From: Pseudomonas sp. CC6-YY-74
GTDB lineage: Bacteria; Pseudomonadota; Gammaproteobacteria; Pseudomonadales; Pseudomonadaceae
DNA length: 64,000 bases
Direction: 5' to 3'
NCBI RefSeq assembly: GCF_002025205.1
Contig: NZ_CP019947.1
Span: forward strand, 3,944,001-4,008,000
Below the pieces are notes generated by a model, which did not search any database, had not been told where the DNA came from, and saw only the letters and a program-made list of their open reading frames with translations. The position numbers and the translations under genes are program-made. Shown in pieces: positions 29,560 to 37,610 of the stretch; within the stretch, counting starts at the first letter, position 1; every line of letters begins with the position of its first letter.

Positions 29560-30042
29560 TCAACCATCGTGCTTGAGGTCACGGTAGCGCTGCTCCAGTT
29601 CCTGGCGAATCGCCCGGCGCTGGTGGCCCTGTTTGAAGCGCCGTTGTGCTTCGGAGGTCTGCGGCTGGCGTACCTGTACCGCTATCGGCTTGCCACCGTC
29701 ATCCACCGCGACCATGGTGAAGAAGCAGCTGTTGGTATGGCGCACCGAGCGCTCGCGGATGTTCTCGGTGATCACCTTGATGCCGATTTCCATCGAGCTG
29801 CGCCCGGTGTAATTGACCGAGGCGAGGAAGGTCACCAGCTCGCCGACGTGGATCGGCTGGCGGAAGGTCACCTGGTCCACCGACAGGGTCACCACGTAGC
29901 AGCCGGCGTAACGGCTGGCGCAGGCATAGGCCACCTCGTCGAGGTACTTGAGCAGGGTGCCACCGTGGACATTGCCGGAGAAGTTGGCCATATCCGGGGT
30001 CATCAATACGGTCATCGACAGCTGGGCGTTTCCGGGTTCCAT
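29560..30042 (-). CDS. Acyl-CoA thioesterase, hotdog fold
   Basis: 160 residues of the YciA/BACH type, cleaving acyl-CoA esters. Hotdog marks: TPDMANFSGNVHGGTLLKYLDEVAYACASRYAG (helix with catalytic Asp) and VTLSVDQVTFRQPIHVGELVTFLASVNYTGRSSMEIGIKV. The charged C-terminal tail (QRRFKQGHQRRAIRQELEQRYRDLK) is common in this subgroup. Followed on the same strand by DUF3301. Confidence 0.9.
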   Translation of the reverse strand: MEPGNAQLSMTVLMTPDMANFSGNVHGGTLLKYLDEVAYACASRYAGCYVVTLSVDQVTFRQPIHVGELVTFLASVNYTGRSSMEIGIKVITENIRERSVRHTNSCFFTMVAVDDGGKPIAVQVRQPQTSEAQRRFKQGHQRRAIRQELEQRYRDLKHDG

Positions 30043-30108
30043 GGGGGCACTCTTGTAGTTGAGGTGGGGCGGCTTCGGGCATCGCGCGGCCCTGCCTATG
30101 ATAACGAC

Positions 30109-31074
30109 TCAGGCCGATGGCGAGTCACGCCAGCGTTTGCGCGCGTGCAGGTAGGCGGCGCTGTCGTTGTAGCCGAGCCGTTCGCCGATCTGCGCGCGAC
30201 TGAACCCTTGCAGCTCGTAGTATTGTTCCAGTTCGCCGCGCAGCAGGTCGAGCACCTGGCGAAAACTCAGGTCCTGTTCCTCCAGGCGCCGGCGCAGGGT
30301 GCGCGGGCTCTGGTGCAGGGATTCGGCGACACTTTCCAGGCTCGCCGGCAGGCCCTGTTCCAGCGCCTGACGCGCGCTCGCGGCGACCTTGCCAGCCCAG
30401 CCGCCAAGCTGGTGGCGCTGCGCCAGGCGGCGATCCAGCTCCTGGCAGAGCAGCTCGACCATACCGGCATGGCGGTTAAGCATCGGCAGGGTCTGGGTGG
30501 GCTGATCGAACAGCAGCCGATTGTGCTCGGCATTGAACTCGACCCGCTCGCCGAACCAGGGCCGGTACTGCTCGTGGTAGGCCGGGCGGGCATGACGGAA
30601 GCGCGCACGCAGCGGCAGCACCGACTGGCCGGTGCCACGGCGCATCTGGGTCACGGCCATGACCATGTAGTGTTCGACCAGGTAGCGGGCCAGCTGCGGT
30701 GGGGCGTCGATCGTCAGTTCGACGCCCGCGCCCTCGCCTTCCTCGACTATCCGCAGCTGGTCGCTGTCGGCAGCCAGGCTGGCATAGCGTGCCCAGCAGC
30801 GGCTGGACTCGGCGACGTCGGCGCAGAACAGGCAGAGGTGGGCCAGTACGTGCCAGTCCTGGGGGCTGAACTGGGCGAACAGGTGCAAGCCGATGGCCGG
30901 ATCGTGCTCGGCGGCGGCCAGCCACAGTTGCTCCAGTTCGACCAGGCTGAAGTCCGGCGAGGCACTGGCACGGCTGTGCAGGAAGCGCTCCAGCACCTGG
31001 CCGAGGGGGCCACGGTGGAAGCGTCGGGCCGGCAAGTTGGCCCGTTCTCGGGTGTTTTTGTCCAGTTCGCGCAT
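30109..31074 (-). CDS. AraC family regulator
   Basis: 321 residues. N-terminal Arabinose_bd-type domain of the OruR/ArgR-like group (about 20-200), then a C-terminal double HTH: ASLESVAESLHQSPRTLRRRLEEQDLSFRQVLDLLRGELEQYYE and RAQIGERLGYNDSAAYLHARKRWRDSP. It faces the fatty-acid hydroxylase gene across 72 bases, so it is the probable regulator of that hydroxylase and the flavin reductase. Confidence 0.9.
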   Translation of the reverse strand: MRELDKNTRERANLPARRFHRGPLGQVLERFLHSRASASPDFSLVELEQLWLAAAEHDPAIGLHLFAQFSPQDWHVLAHLCLFCADVAESSRCWARYASLAADSDQLRIVEEGEGAGVELTIDAPPQLARYLVEHYMVMAVTQMRRGTGQSVLPLRARFRHARPAYHEQYRPWFGERVEFNAEHNRLLFDQPTQTLPMLNRHAGMVELLCQELDRRLAQRHQLGGWAGKVAASARQALEQGLPASLESVAESLHQSPRTLRRRLEEQDLSFRQVLDLLRGELEQYYELQGFSRAQIGERLGYNDSAAYLHARKRWRDSPSA

Positions 31075-31146
31075 GTTGCCTCGGGCCTAGGTGGCTTCTT
31101 ATGGGGCTGTCGCCCGGTGCGTCTGCCGGGCCCAGTCGAGGTTGCC

Positions 31147-32010
31147 ATGAATCCAACAACAATCGCCAACAATCCCTCACTCGTGGTCGGCGCGATCTTT
31201 TTCGGCTTCATCCTGCTGGAGCTGGCCTGCGGTTGTTTGCGCCAGGCCAAGGGCCAGTGGCGCGATGTCGCCATCGAGGTGCTCGGCTCGAGCCTGCTGC
31301 TCGGCCTGACCTTTCCGCTGATCTTCTTCCTGTGCAATGCCCTGCTCGAACACTGGGCCCCGCAGGCTAGCGGCGTGCTGAGTGAGCTGCCTTGGTGGGC
31401 CGGCGTCGGTCTGTTGCTGCTGTGCGACGACATGACCCAATACTGGTGGCACCGTCTGGCGCACCGGCTGCCCTGGCTGTATGCGCTGCATCGTGCACAC
31501 CACTCGGCGCAGTACATGAGCATCCGCATCGTCTACCGCAACAACAGCTTCTATTACCTGCTGATGCCAGGACTCTGGCTGTCCGCCGTGCTGGTCTACC
31601 TGGGCCTGGCGGAGGTCTATTACGGCTACCTGATCGTCAAGATGGCGGTGATCTTCGGCGCCCACAGCAGCGTCGCTTGGGACGACCGGCTGTACCGTAT
31701 TCGCGCCCTGCGCCCGCTGATGTGGATCCTCGAGCGGACCATCTCGACCCCGGCGACCCACTCCGCCCACCACGGCCAGAACGCCGCCGATGGCGTGACC
31801 CACTACAAGGGCAACTTCGGCAACCTGCTGTTCTTCTGGGACGTGCTGTTCGGCACGGCCAAGATCACCCGCCGCCGGCCCCAGGCCTTCGGCGTGGAAA
31901 ACCTGCGCCCGGTCAGCTGGCAGCATGAGCTGTTCTGGCCGCTGGTGCGCAGCCGCAAGCCGGGCAAGGCCACCGAGCCCGGCCCGCTGGGCGAGGGGGC
32001 CGGCCAATGA
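31147..32010 (+). CDS. Fatty acid hydroxylase / sterol desaturase family
   Basis: 287-residue membrane di-iron enzyme. The His clusters are complete: HRLAH (102-106), HRAHH (115-119) and HSAHH (205-209), with H173 between. Four or so hydrophobic helices surround them. The substrate is unknown; related enzymes hydroxylate or desaturate fatty acids, carotenoids or sterols. The frame is open far upstream, but the part before 31147 overlaps the antisense AraC and thioesterase genes and is not coding. Overlaps the flavin reductase start by 4 bases. Confidence 0.9.
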   Translation: MNPTTIANNPSLVVGAIFFGFILLELACGCLRQAKGQWRDVAIEVLGSSLLLGLTFPLIFFLCNALLEHWAPQASGVLSELPWWAGVGLLLLCDDMTQYWWHRLAHRLPWLYALHRAHHSAQYMSIRIVYRNNSFYYLLMPGLWLSAVLVYLGLAEVYYGYLIVKMAVIFGAHSSVAWDDRLYRIRALRPLMWILERTISTPATHSAHHGQNAADGVTHYKGNFGNLLFFWDVLFGTAKITRRRPQAFGVENLRPVSWQHELFWPLVRSRKPGKATEPGPLGEGAGQ

Positions 32011-32600
32011 GTCTGAAACTGGTGCTGCTGGCCGGCTCCAGCCAGCCGTCCAGCCAGTCGGCCAAGGTCGCCGCCTACCTGCAGCGGCGCCTGCTGCAAC
32101 TGGGCCATTGCGCGGCGGCGGACCTCAGCCTGATCGACCTCGGCGCCACCCCGCTGCCGTTGTGGCCGGCGCAGGACCATGCTGGCGCCTGGGCCGATTG
32201 CGCGGCACTACTGCACGAGGCGGACGGCCTGGTGCTGGTCAGCCCCGAGTGGCACGGCATGGCCAGCCCGGCACTGAAGAACTTCTTCGTCTACGCCGGG
32301 CGCCGCGAACTGGGGCACAAGCCAGGGCTGCTGGTCGGCGTTTCGGCCGGCACGGGCGGCGCCTACCCGCTGAGCGAACTGCGCGCCTCCAGTTACAAGA
32401 ACTGCCGGCTGTGTTACCTGCCCGAGCAGCTGATCGTGCGCCAGGTCGAGACGGCGCTCAATGGCGAGACCGCGGTTGACGAGGCCGATGCGCGGATCCG
32501 CAGCCGCGCCGACTGGACGCTCGAGGTGCTGGTGCACTACGCCCAGGCCATGCGCCCGCTGCGCACGGCCATCGCGCCGGTCTTCGCCAGCGGCATGTGA
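32007..32600 (+). CDS. NAD(P)H-dependent FMN reductase
   Basis: 197 residues of the flavodoxin-like reductase family. Phosphate loop GSSQPSSQSAK (10-20) and the flavin contact VSPEWHGMASPALKNFFVYAG are present, with VSAGTGGAYPLSELR further on. It is translationally coupled to the di-iron hydroxylase (ATGA), so it may supply electrons or reduced flavin to that enzyme; that link is inference. Confidence 0.88.
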   Translation: MSLKLVLLAGSSQPSSQSAKVAAYLQRRLLQLGHCAAADLSLIDLGATPLPLWPAQDHAGAWADCAALLHEADGLVLVSPEWHGMASPALKNFFVYAGRRELGHKPGLLVGVSAGTGGAYPLSELRASSYKNCRLCYLPEQLIVRQVETALNGETAVDEADARIRSRADWTLEVLVHYAQAMRPLRTAIAPVFASGM

Positions 32601-32608
32601 GGCCTTGG

Positions 32609-33367
32609 CTACTTGCCGGCCGAGAGGCCGAAGTCGATCGCCAGGTCGGCGCCGGTGATGGCCTCGGCCGCGGGTTGGCACAGGTACCAGACCAGCTCCG
32701 CGACTTCCTCGGGCCGCAGGAAGCGCGCTTCGCGGCCCTGTGGATAGAGGTTTAGCAGTTCGCGCTTGTAGCCATTGGGGTTGCCCTTGCCGTAGCGCTC
32801 GGCCTGGTAGTCGAGCATCGGCGTGGCGATGTCGCCGGGCGACACCGTATTGACCCGCACGCCGAACTCGGCCAATTCCAGGGCCAGGGTCTTGCTCAGC
32901 ATCACCAGCGCGGCCTTGCTCGCGCAGTAGGCCGCCGAGCCGCGGTGCGCCTGTTGCCCGGTACTGCCAGCGATGTTGACGATGCAGCCGCGGCTGTCCT
33001 TGAGGTGCGGGATCGCCGCCTGGCTCATGTAGAACGCCGCTTTGAGGTTGACGCCCATGATCAGGTCGAAATCTTCCTCGCTAAAGTGCTGCACCGGACC
33101 TCTGCGCCAGACCCCGGCGGCGTTGACCACCGCATCCAGGCGGCCGGTAGCGACCAAGGCTGCGGCGATCAGCTCGCGGCAGTTGGTGGCACTGCGCAGG
33201 TCGGCGGTGGCGCTGAATTCCAGCGGCACCTGAGCATTCAACCCATGCAGGTTGTCCTTGTCGATATCGGTGGCGGCGACCCGCCAGTGACTCTGCGAGA
33301 AGCGCTTGGCGATGGCGCTGCCGAGGCCGCCGGCGGCGCCGGTGATCAGGATAACGGGGGTGCTCAT
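32609..33367 (-). CDS. SDR family oxidoreductase
   Basis: 252-residue short-chain dehydrogenase. Cofactor motif TGAAGGLG (9-16), NAAG at 82-85, catalytic S135, Y147, K151, and PGDIATPM. The acidic end of beta 2 (ATDIDKDN) suggests NAD. The start follows GAGGAGCACTGCT; an ATG 15 bases upstream is less likely. Divergent from a GntR/FCD regulator about 430 bases away. Substrate unknown. Confidence 0.9.
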   Translation of the reverse strand: MSTPVILITGAAGGLGSAIAKRFSQSHWRVAATDIDKDNLHGLNAQVPLEFSATADLRSATNCRELIAAALVATGRLDAVVNAAGVWRRGPVQHFSEEDFDLIMGVNLKAAFYMSQAAIPHLKDSRGCIVNIAGSTGQQAHRGSAAYCASKAALVMLSKTLALELAEFGVRVNTVSPGDIATPMLDYQAERYGKGNPNGYKRELLNLYPQGREARFLRPEEVAELVWYLCQPAAEAITGADLAIDFGLSAGK

Positions 33368-33795
33368 AGCAGTGCTCCTCAAGAGTGGTTGGTTAATTCA
33401 GTGTAGGTAAGGTTGGCCTATGCGTACCCTTGGGGGGCGTGGGCCAGGCCATTGCGGGCTTGCTCGGCCAGCGCCATGGATTGCGGGCACTGTGCGCTGA
33501 AGGGTTGCCGCTCTCGGGCGATCAAGGCGCTGCTGGCAGATGTGGCGATACTGCTGGCGCTGATTATTGAACACCCCGTTCGATTTATTGCACATCATGG
33601 TTTTGTGACCATAGACATGTCAATGCCGGGGTAAATATTCGATGATGAGCGCGGTTCACGCCTGACGGCGGAGAGACCAAGGATGCCTGCTGTGCCGGCC
33701 CTTGCGGTTCAGTGCATCACCTTCATGCTAGCGGGCAGCGCGCTCGCTCACCCCGCCCTGCCCGGTTTGCCGGCAGGCGAAAAGGTCAGATTCAG
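33368..33795. other. Intergenic region between SDR and GntR regulator
   Basis: About 430 bases between divergent genes. No supported gene. On the minus strand a frame without an initiator ends QARNGLAHAPQGYA at 33419; it could be a relic of a 3' end, but it is not recognisable. Confidence 0.35.
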
Positions 33796-34593
33796 ATGGC
33801 GGATAACCTTCAGGAACAACTCTACCAGCGGATCCGCAGTGACTTGCTGGCCGGTCGTTTCCAGCCAGGGCAGCGTCTGAAAATTCGCGACCTCGCCACT
33901 GCCTGGGGCACCAGCCCAATGCCGGTGCGCACGGCCTTGCAGCGCCTGGTTGTCGAGGGCGCCCTGGAGGGTGAACAGCAGCGCTCCGCGCGTGTGCCGG
34001 CGATGAGCCGCGAACGCTTCCTGCAGATCACCCAGGTGCGCTTGAGCCTGGAGGGCTTGGCCGTCGAACTGGCCGCGCCGCTTCTGGGTAGCGCCGACAT
34101 CGACCTGTTGCAGGGTTGTATCCTGCGCATGGAGCAGGCGCTGGAGCAGCGCGATGTACCTGCTTACCTGCAAGACAACAGCCTGTTCCACCTGACCCTG
34201 TACCGCGCCTGCGCCAACCCGACCCTGCTGCGGATGATCGAAGCGCTGCGCCTGCAAATCGGGCCTTTTTTCAACCGCTTGTTTACCGGCACGGAGCAGT
34301 TACTGCACCTCAATGACTTCCACGAAGCGGCCTTCAAGGCATTGCAGGCCGGTGACGGCAAGGCGGCGCGAGTGGCGATGGAGCAGGACCTGAGCTATTT
34401 CGACGAGTACCTGCTCAACCTGCTGGATCAGGAGGCGGATGGGTCAGGTTGCGCGTGCAACTCACCAAATAATCAGCTCTCCAGCCAGACGTCGCGTACC
34501 CAGTGCCATACCGAGTCCCAGGTTTCTTCTTCGCTCTGCTCGCCGGTGTCGCCTTCCCAGAGCACCACGGTGCCGTCCTGTTCGACGCAGTAG
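33796..34593 (+). CDS. GntR family regulator with FCD domain
   Basis: 265 residues. N-terminal winged helix (LYQRIRSDLLAGRFQPGQRLKIRDLATAWGTSPMPVRTALQRLVVEGAL, 9-57) and an FCD ligand domain (about 75-210) with metal-type residues (NSLFHLTLYRAC, FHEAAFKALQAGD). The normal FCD end is near LLNLLDQEADG (about 215). The frame then runs 50 residues farther, low in complexity and Ser/Cys/Thr-rich, antisense to the SMI1/KNR4 gene, as if the native stop had been lost. Faces the SDR gene, its possible target. Confidence 0.85.
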   Translation: MADNLQEQLYQRIRSDLLAGRFQPGQRLKIRDLATAWGTSPMPVRTALQRLVVEGALEGEQQRSARVPAMSRERFLQITQVRLSLEGLAVELAAPLLGSADIDLLQGCILRMEQALEQRDVPAYLQDNSLFHLTLYRACANPTLLRMIEALRLQIGPFFNRLFTGTEQLLHLNDFHEAAFKALQAGDGKAARVAMEQDLSYFDEYLLNLLDQEADGSGCACNSPNNQLSSQTSRTQCHTESQVSSSLCSPVSPSQSTTVPSCSTQ

Positions 34594-34883
34594 TAGTTGC
34601 CGCGATCCTCGCAGATCGGCACCAGCTCACGCGATACACCCAGCGACCAGGCCACCGAGGCGACTTCCGGCAGGTAGGTGTGTGATTGCGGATCGGCGGC
34701 GGTGACAGGCTCGAGGCGGCCGTAGACCACGTCGCTGACCTTGAGCAGGAATTCGCGCAGCTCGAACGGCAGGTTGATCAGGATCTGCTCCTCGATCTCC
34801 ACCAGCAGTTCTTCTTCCGGCAGCTCCAGGGCGACCGGTACGGGTTCGTTCATTTCACGCAGTTGTTCGATGACTTCTTCCAC
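34473..34883 (-). CDS. SMI1/KNR4 (SUKH) family protein
   Basis: 136 residues, acidic, cytosolic. SUKH marks: LPFELREFLLKVSDVVYGRLEP, and NYYCVEQDGTVVLWEGDTGE with a C-terminal EETWDSVWHWVRDVW. Some SUKH proteins are immunity proteins to contact-dependent toxins, but no toxin gene is nearby, and this subgroup is a common solitary Pseudomonas gene. Its 3' end overlaps the GntR frame by 121 bases. Confidence 0.85.
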   Translation of the reverse strand: MEEVIEQLREMNEPVPVALELPEEELLVEIEEQILINLPFELREFLLKVSDVVYGRLEPVTAADPQSHTYLPEVASVAWSLGVSRELVPICEDRGNYYCVEQDGTVVLWEGDTGEQSEEETWDSVWHWVRDVWLES

Positions 34884-35019
34884 GGGGTGGACTCCAGCAG
34901 CAAGGCAGAATGACGGGGGTAGCGACGGGGAGCCTCTCGCCGTGCAGCGAAGAGGCTCTCCCGCGTTGGCTTTTTACTCTGCCCGGCCTGACCGAACAAG
35001 AGGGATTGGCTCCCGGGAA

Positions 35020-35052
35020 ACACAAAACCCGGGACAAGCCCGGGTTTTGTGT
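35020..35052 (-). terminator. Strong hairpin terminator after the Tim44-like gene
   Basis: Perfect 14-bp stem (ACACAAAACCCGGG / CCCGGGTTTTGTGT) with a 5-base loop. The A and T runs are inside the stem, so it can act on either strand. It lies 15 bases downstream of the Tim44-like stop. Confidence 0.85.
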
Positions 35053-35067
35053 GAAGCCAGCGACTCG

Positions 35068-35919
35068 TTAGCCGTTCTGGCGGATACCGGCTACCAGCCA
35101 AGGCTGGCTGTCACCGGCTTCACGCTCCAGGCGCCAGCTTTCGCTGAACACTTCGCCCTGGTCGAAGCGCGAGGTCTTCGCCACACCGGTAAAGGTCAGG
35201 GTGGCGACGGTCTTGTCGCTCAGGTCGTCGACACCATCCAGTTGCACGTCGAGGTTGTCGACGTAGGTGGACTGGAAGCCCTCACCCAGCTCGGCGCGCT
35301 CGCCCTTGAGGAATTCGAGCAGCTGCGGGGTGACGAACTCGGCGATCTTGTCCATCTCGTCGGCGTCCCAGTGCTGCTGCAGGCTGAGGAAGTGCTCGCG
35401 GCCGGCGCTGACGAAGCTTTGTTCGTTGAACCAGGCCGGGGCATTGATCACTGGCTTGAGCGCAGCGGCGCTGCCACCACCGAAGATCGAGGCAGGTGCC
35501 GCCTGAGCAGGCATCTCGCGCTGCATGGGCGCGCCATTGGCGCTGAGCGGGCCGGCCTGCTTGCGCCGGGAGGCGAGGAAGCGGAACAGCAGGAAGGCGA
35601 TCAGACCGAAGATCAGCATGTCCATGATCTGCAGGCCTTCGAAGCCATCCCCCATGAACATCGAGGCGAGCAGGCCGCCAGCAGCCAGACCGGCCAATGG
35701 ACCGAGCCAGCGCGACGCACCGCTGGCCGCCGCAGGCTGACGCCCGGCGGTCGGCGTGCTGGCGCTGCTCGAGGTTGGCGACGAGGCCTGGCGGGTCTGG
35801 TGGCTCGGTGCGGAGCCGAAGGATTTAGCCCCGCCAAAACGCTTGGCTTCGGCATCAAAACTCATGGTAAGGCCCAAACTCAGGCACATGGCCAGGGCAA
35901 TGCTGAGGAAACGCTGCAT
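35068..35919 (-). CDS. Tim44-like domain membrane protein
   Basis: 283 residues from MQRFLSIALAMCLSLGLTMSFDAEA, a signal peptide or first helix. A Ser/Thr/Pro/Ala-rich linker follows (QASSPTSSSASTPTAGRQPAAASG), then two membrane segments (about 75-90 and 100-117), then the Tim44-like domain (about 160-283: FLSLQQHWDADEMDKIAEFVTPQLLEFLKGE). Its role in bacteria is unclear, possibly membrane-associated. A frame opens far upstream but covers the TetR gene antisense-free region without homology. Confidence 0.85.
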   Translation of the reverse strand: MQRFLSIALAMCLSLGLTMSFDAEAKRFGGAKSFGSAPSHQTRQASSPTSSSASTPTAGRQPAAASGASRWLGPLAGLAAGGLLASMFMGDGFEGLQIMDMLIFGLIAFLLFRFLASRRKQAGPLSANGAPMQREMPAQAAPASIFGGGSAAALKPVINAPAWFNEQSFVSAGREHFLSLQQHWDADEMDKIAEFVTPQLLEFLKGERAELGEGFQSTYVDNLDVQLDGVDDLSDKTVATLTFTGVAKTSRFDQGEVFSESWRLEREAGDSQPWLVAGIRQNG

Positions 35920-36044
35920 GTTTAGCTGTCTCTTGGTGGTTGGAACGCTGCGCGGCATCTTGCCCGCCAGCCGCGCGGAAAACCAGTCATAGAGTGTTTC
36001 GAGCTTTTGCTTTTCGCTCAACGGTATGGCTTCGGCGCCGCCAC

Positions 36045-36623
36045 TTACCGGCGCAACAGCATCTGCAGCGGCCCGTAGCGCAGCTGCCGACGCAGGAAGG
36101 CGCGGAACTCGGCGGGGTCTTCCTCGGGGTGACGCAACCAGTGGATGAAACTGCGCAAGTAGGCGCCGGTCAGCAGGCTTTCCTCGGCGATGCGTTGCAG
36201 GTGGCGGCTTTCCCGCCGGGCACCTTCGCGCCACCATTGCACGGTGCGACTGATGCGCAGCAGGCCGAGTACCTGCAGGTGCAGATGCGCGGGCTCGAGT
36301 TTGTACAGCAGCATCTGCCCGGTCACCGAGCGGTGCGCGGCCAGGCTGTCGAGCCAGGCGACCAGCAGCTCTTCCAGGCACTTGGCCGGCTCCAGTGCAC
36401 CGAGGTCGGCGGCGCTGCTGCGCACCAGCATGGCGCGGTCGGCGCGGTCGAACCAGGCGTCGACCAATTGGTCCTTTTCCCGGTAATGGGCGGCGATGGC
36501 GCCCAGGCCAACGTTCAGGTGCGCCGCCACATCGAACAGATGCAAACGCTCCCAGCCGCAGACATCGGCCAATTGCAAGGCGCCATCGAGGATCTGTGAT
36601 GCGGATGGGTTGGAACGCGGCAT
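36045..36623 (-). CDS. TetR/AcrR family regulator
   Basis: 192 residues. HTH at about 8-52: QILDGALQLADVCGWERLHLFDVAAHLNVGLGAIAAHYREKDQLVDAWFDRAD. The C-terminal helical domain has WLDSLAAHRSVTGQMLLYKLEP. The gene is 125 bases upstream of the Tim44-like gene on the same strand. Target and ligand unknown. Confidence 0.88.
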   Translation of the reverse strand: MPRSNPSASQILDGALQLADVCGWERLHLFDVAAHLNVGLGAIAAHYREKDQLVDAWFDRADRAMLVRSSAADLGALEPAKCLEELLVAWLDSLAAHRSVTGQMLLYKLEPAHLHLQVLGLLRISRTVQWWREGARRESRHLQRIAEESLLTGAYLRSFIHWLRHPEEDPAEFRAFLRRQLRYGPLQMLLRR

Positions 36624-36728
36624 GCTTCACCTCCGCTCAGTAGTATGGTGGCTGAGCGGGAGGTCGGTGGTGGGATACGACGGGCGGGTTCAGTCTGGCG
36701 GCGCTACCCGCGCACGAGCAAGGGTGGC

Positions 36729-37400
36729 TCAGAAGTGGTAAGCCGCCCCCAGGCGCACGCTTTGCTCGGTCAGGCGCTGTTTGTACTCTTCGCCCCACAT
36801 AGCGACGGGGAGATTTTCCTGGGTGCCGAAATCGGCGTAGCGGTACTCGATTCGGGCGGAAAAGGCGTCGCTCAGCAGGTATTCGGCGCCTGCGCCGACC
36901 GTCCAGCCGTCCTGGCCATTGGTGTTGGTTTCGCTCGTGCCGGCGAGTTGGTCTCTCCACTTCCGCTCGACGCGGGCATAGGCATAGCCCGCGGTAGCGA
37001 ACAGCAACAGATTGTTGCTCGGCAAATAGCCGGCGCGGGCGCGCAGGGAGCCGCTGGAGTTGAGGCCACTAGTGCCAACGTACCGTGGGTCGGCGGTTCC
37101 GTTGAACTCCTGATAGTTGCTGTCGCTCTGGTCACCCCGGCCTTCGTAGTCACCTTCGAGTCCCACCAGCCAGCTATTTGTAAGCGTCCAGTTATAGCCG
37201 GCAAGCGCGCCATATTGCGCAGACTTGGGATTGGTTTCCTGGGTCCAGCCGGTTTTGGCGTCGGTCACTTGGCCATAGCTGGTGCCTTTGTCCTTGGCCC
37301 AGGCATAACCGGTGTAGAGGCCGGCGTAGGCACCTTCGAAACCTTGGGCCAAGGCTGACAGCGGGGTCAGAAGAGCGGTAAGGAGTAAGGCGCGTTTCAT
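36729..37400 (-). CDS. Outer-membrane beta-barrel protein
   Basis: 223 residues from MKRALLLTALLTPLSALA (signal peptide), start 10 bases after AAGGA. The mature part is a small eight-strand barrel of the Omp25/OmpA-like type: FEGAYAGLYTGYAWAKDKG, QYGALAGYNWTLTNSWLVGLEGDYEGRG, LRARAGYLPSNNLLLFATAGYAYARVE, GAGAEYLLSDAFSARIEYRYADFG and a terminal VRLGAAYHF. The last residue is Phe, as needed for BAM insertion. Function unknown. Confidence 0.9.
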   Translation of the reverse strand: MKRALLLTALLTPLSALAQGFEGAYAGLYTGYAWAKDKGTSYGQVTDAKTGWTQETNPKSAQYGALAGYNWTLTNSWLVGLEGDYEGRGDQSDSNYQEFNGTADPRYVGTSGLNSSGSLRARAGYLPSNNLLLFATAGYAYARVERKWRDQLAGTSETNTNGQDGWTVGAGAEYLLSDAFSARIEYRYADFGTQENLPVAMWGEEYKQRLTEQSVRLGAAYHF

Positions 37401-37610
37401 CGGGGTAATCCTTGTCATTTCTTATTAGCGTGGTTGTGTGTGAGGTGACGGTGCCGACAATTTTTATGATCAGCTATCCGTGCGTGAGTCATGCGCAGGC
37501 ATGCTGCAATCAGGGTGTTCTCGCTTGTGTGGTGCACGGGCGGTTCCAGCAGGCATGGCTGCAAGCTGAAACGGCCAACGTGTGGCGTAACCCGGCCTAG
37601 GCGTGAATGC

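Noticed and set aside
29548..31146. Very long open frame leading into the fatty-acid hydroxylase
   Set aside because: It runs antisense to the thioesterase and AraC genes; GC-rich shadow frame without protein-like features.
34741..35925. 394-codon plus-strand frame
   Set aside because: Antisense to the Tim44-like gene and passes through the strong terminator hairpin.
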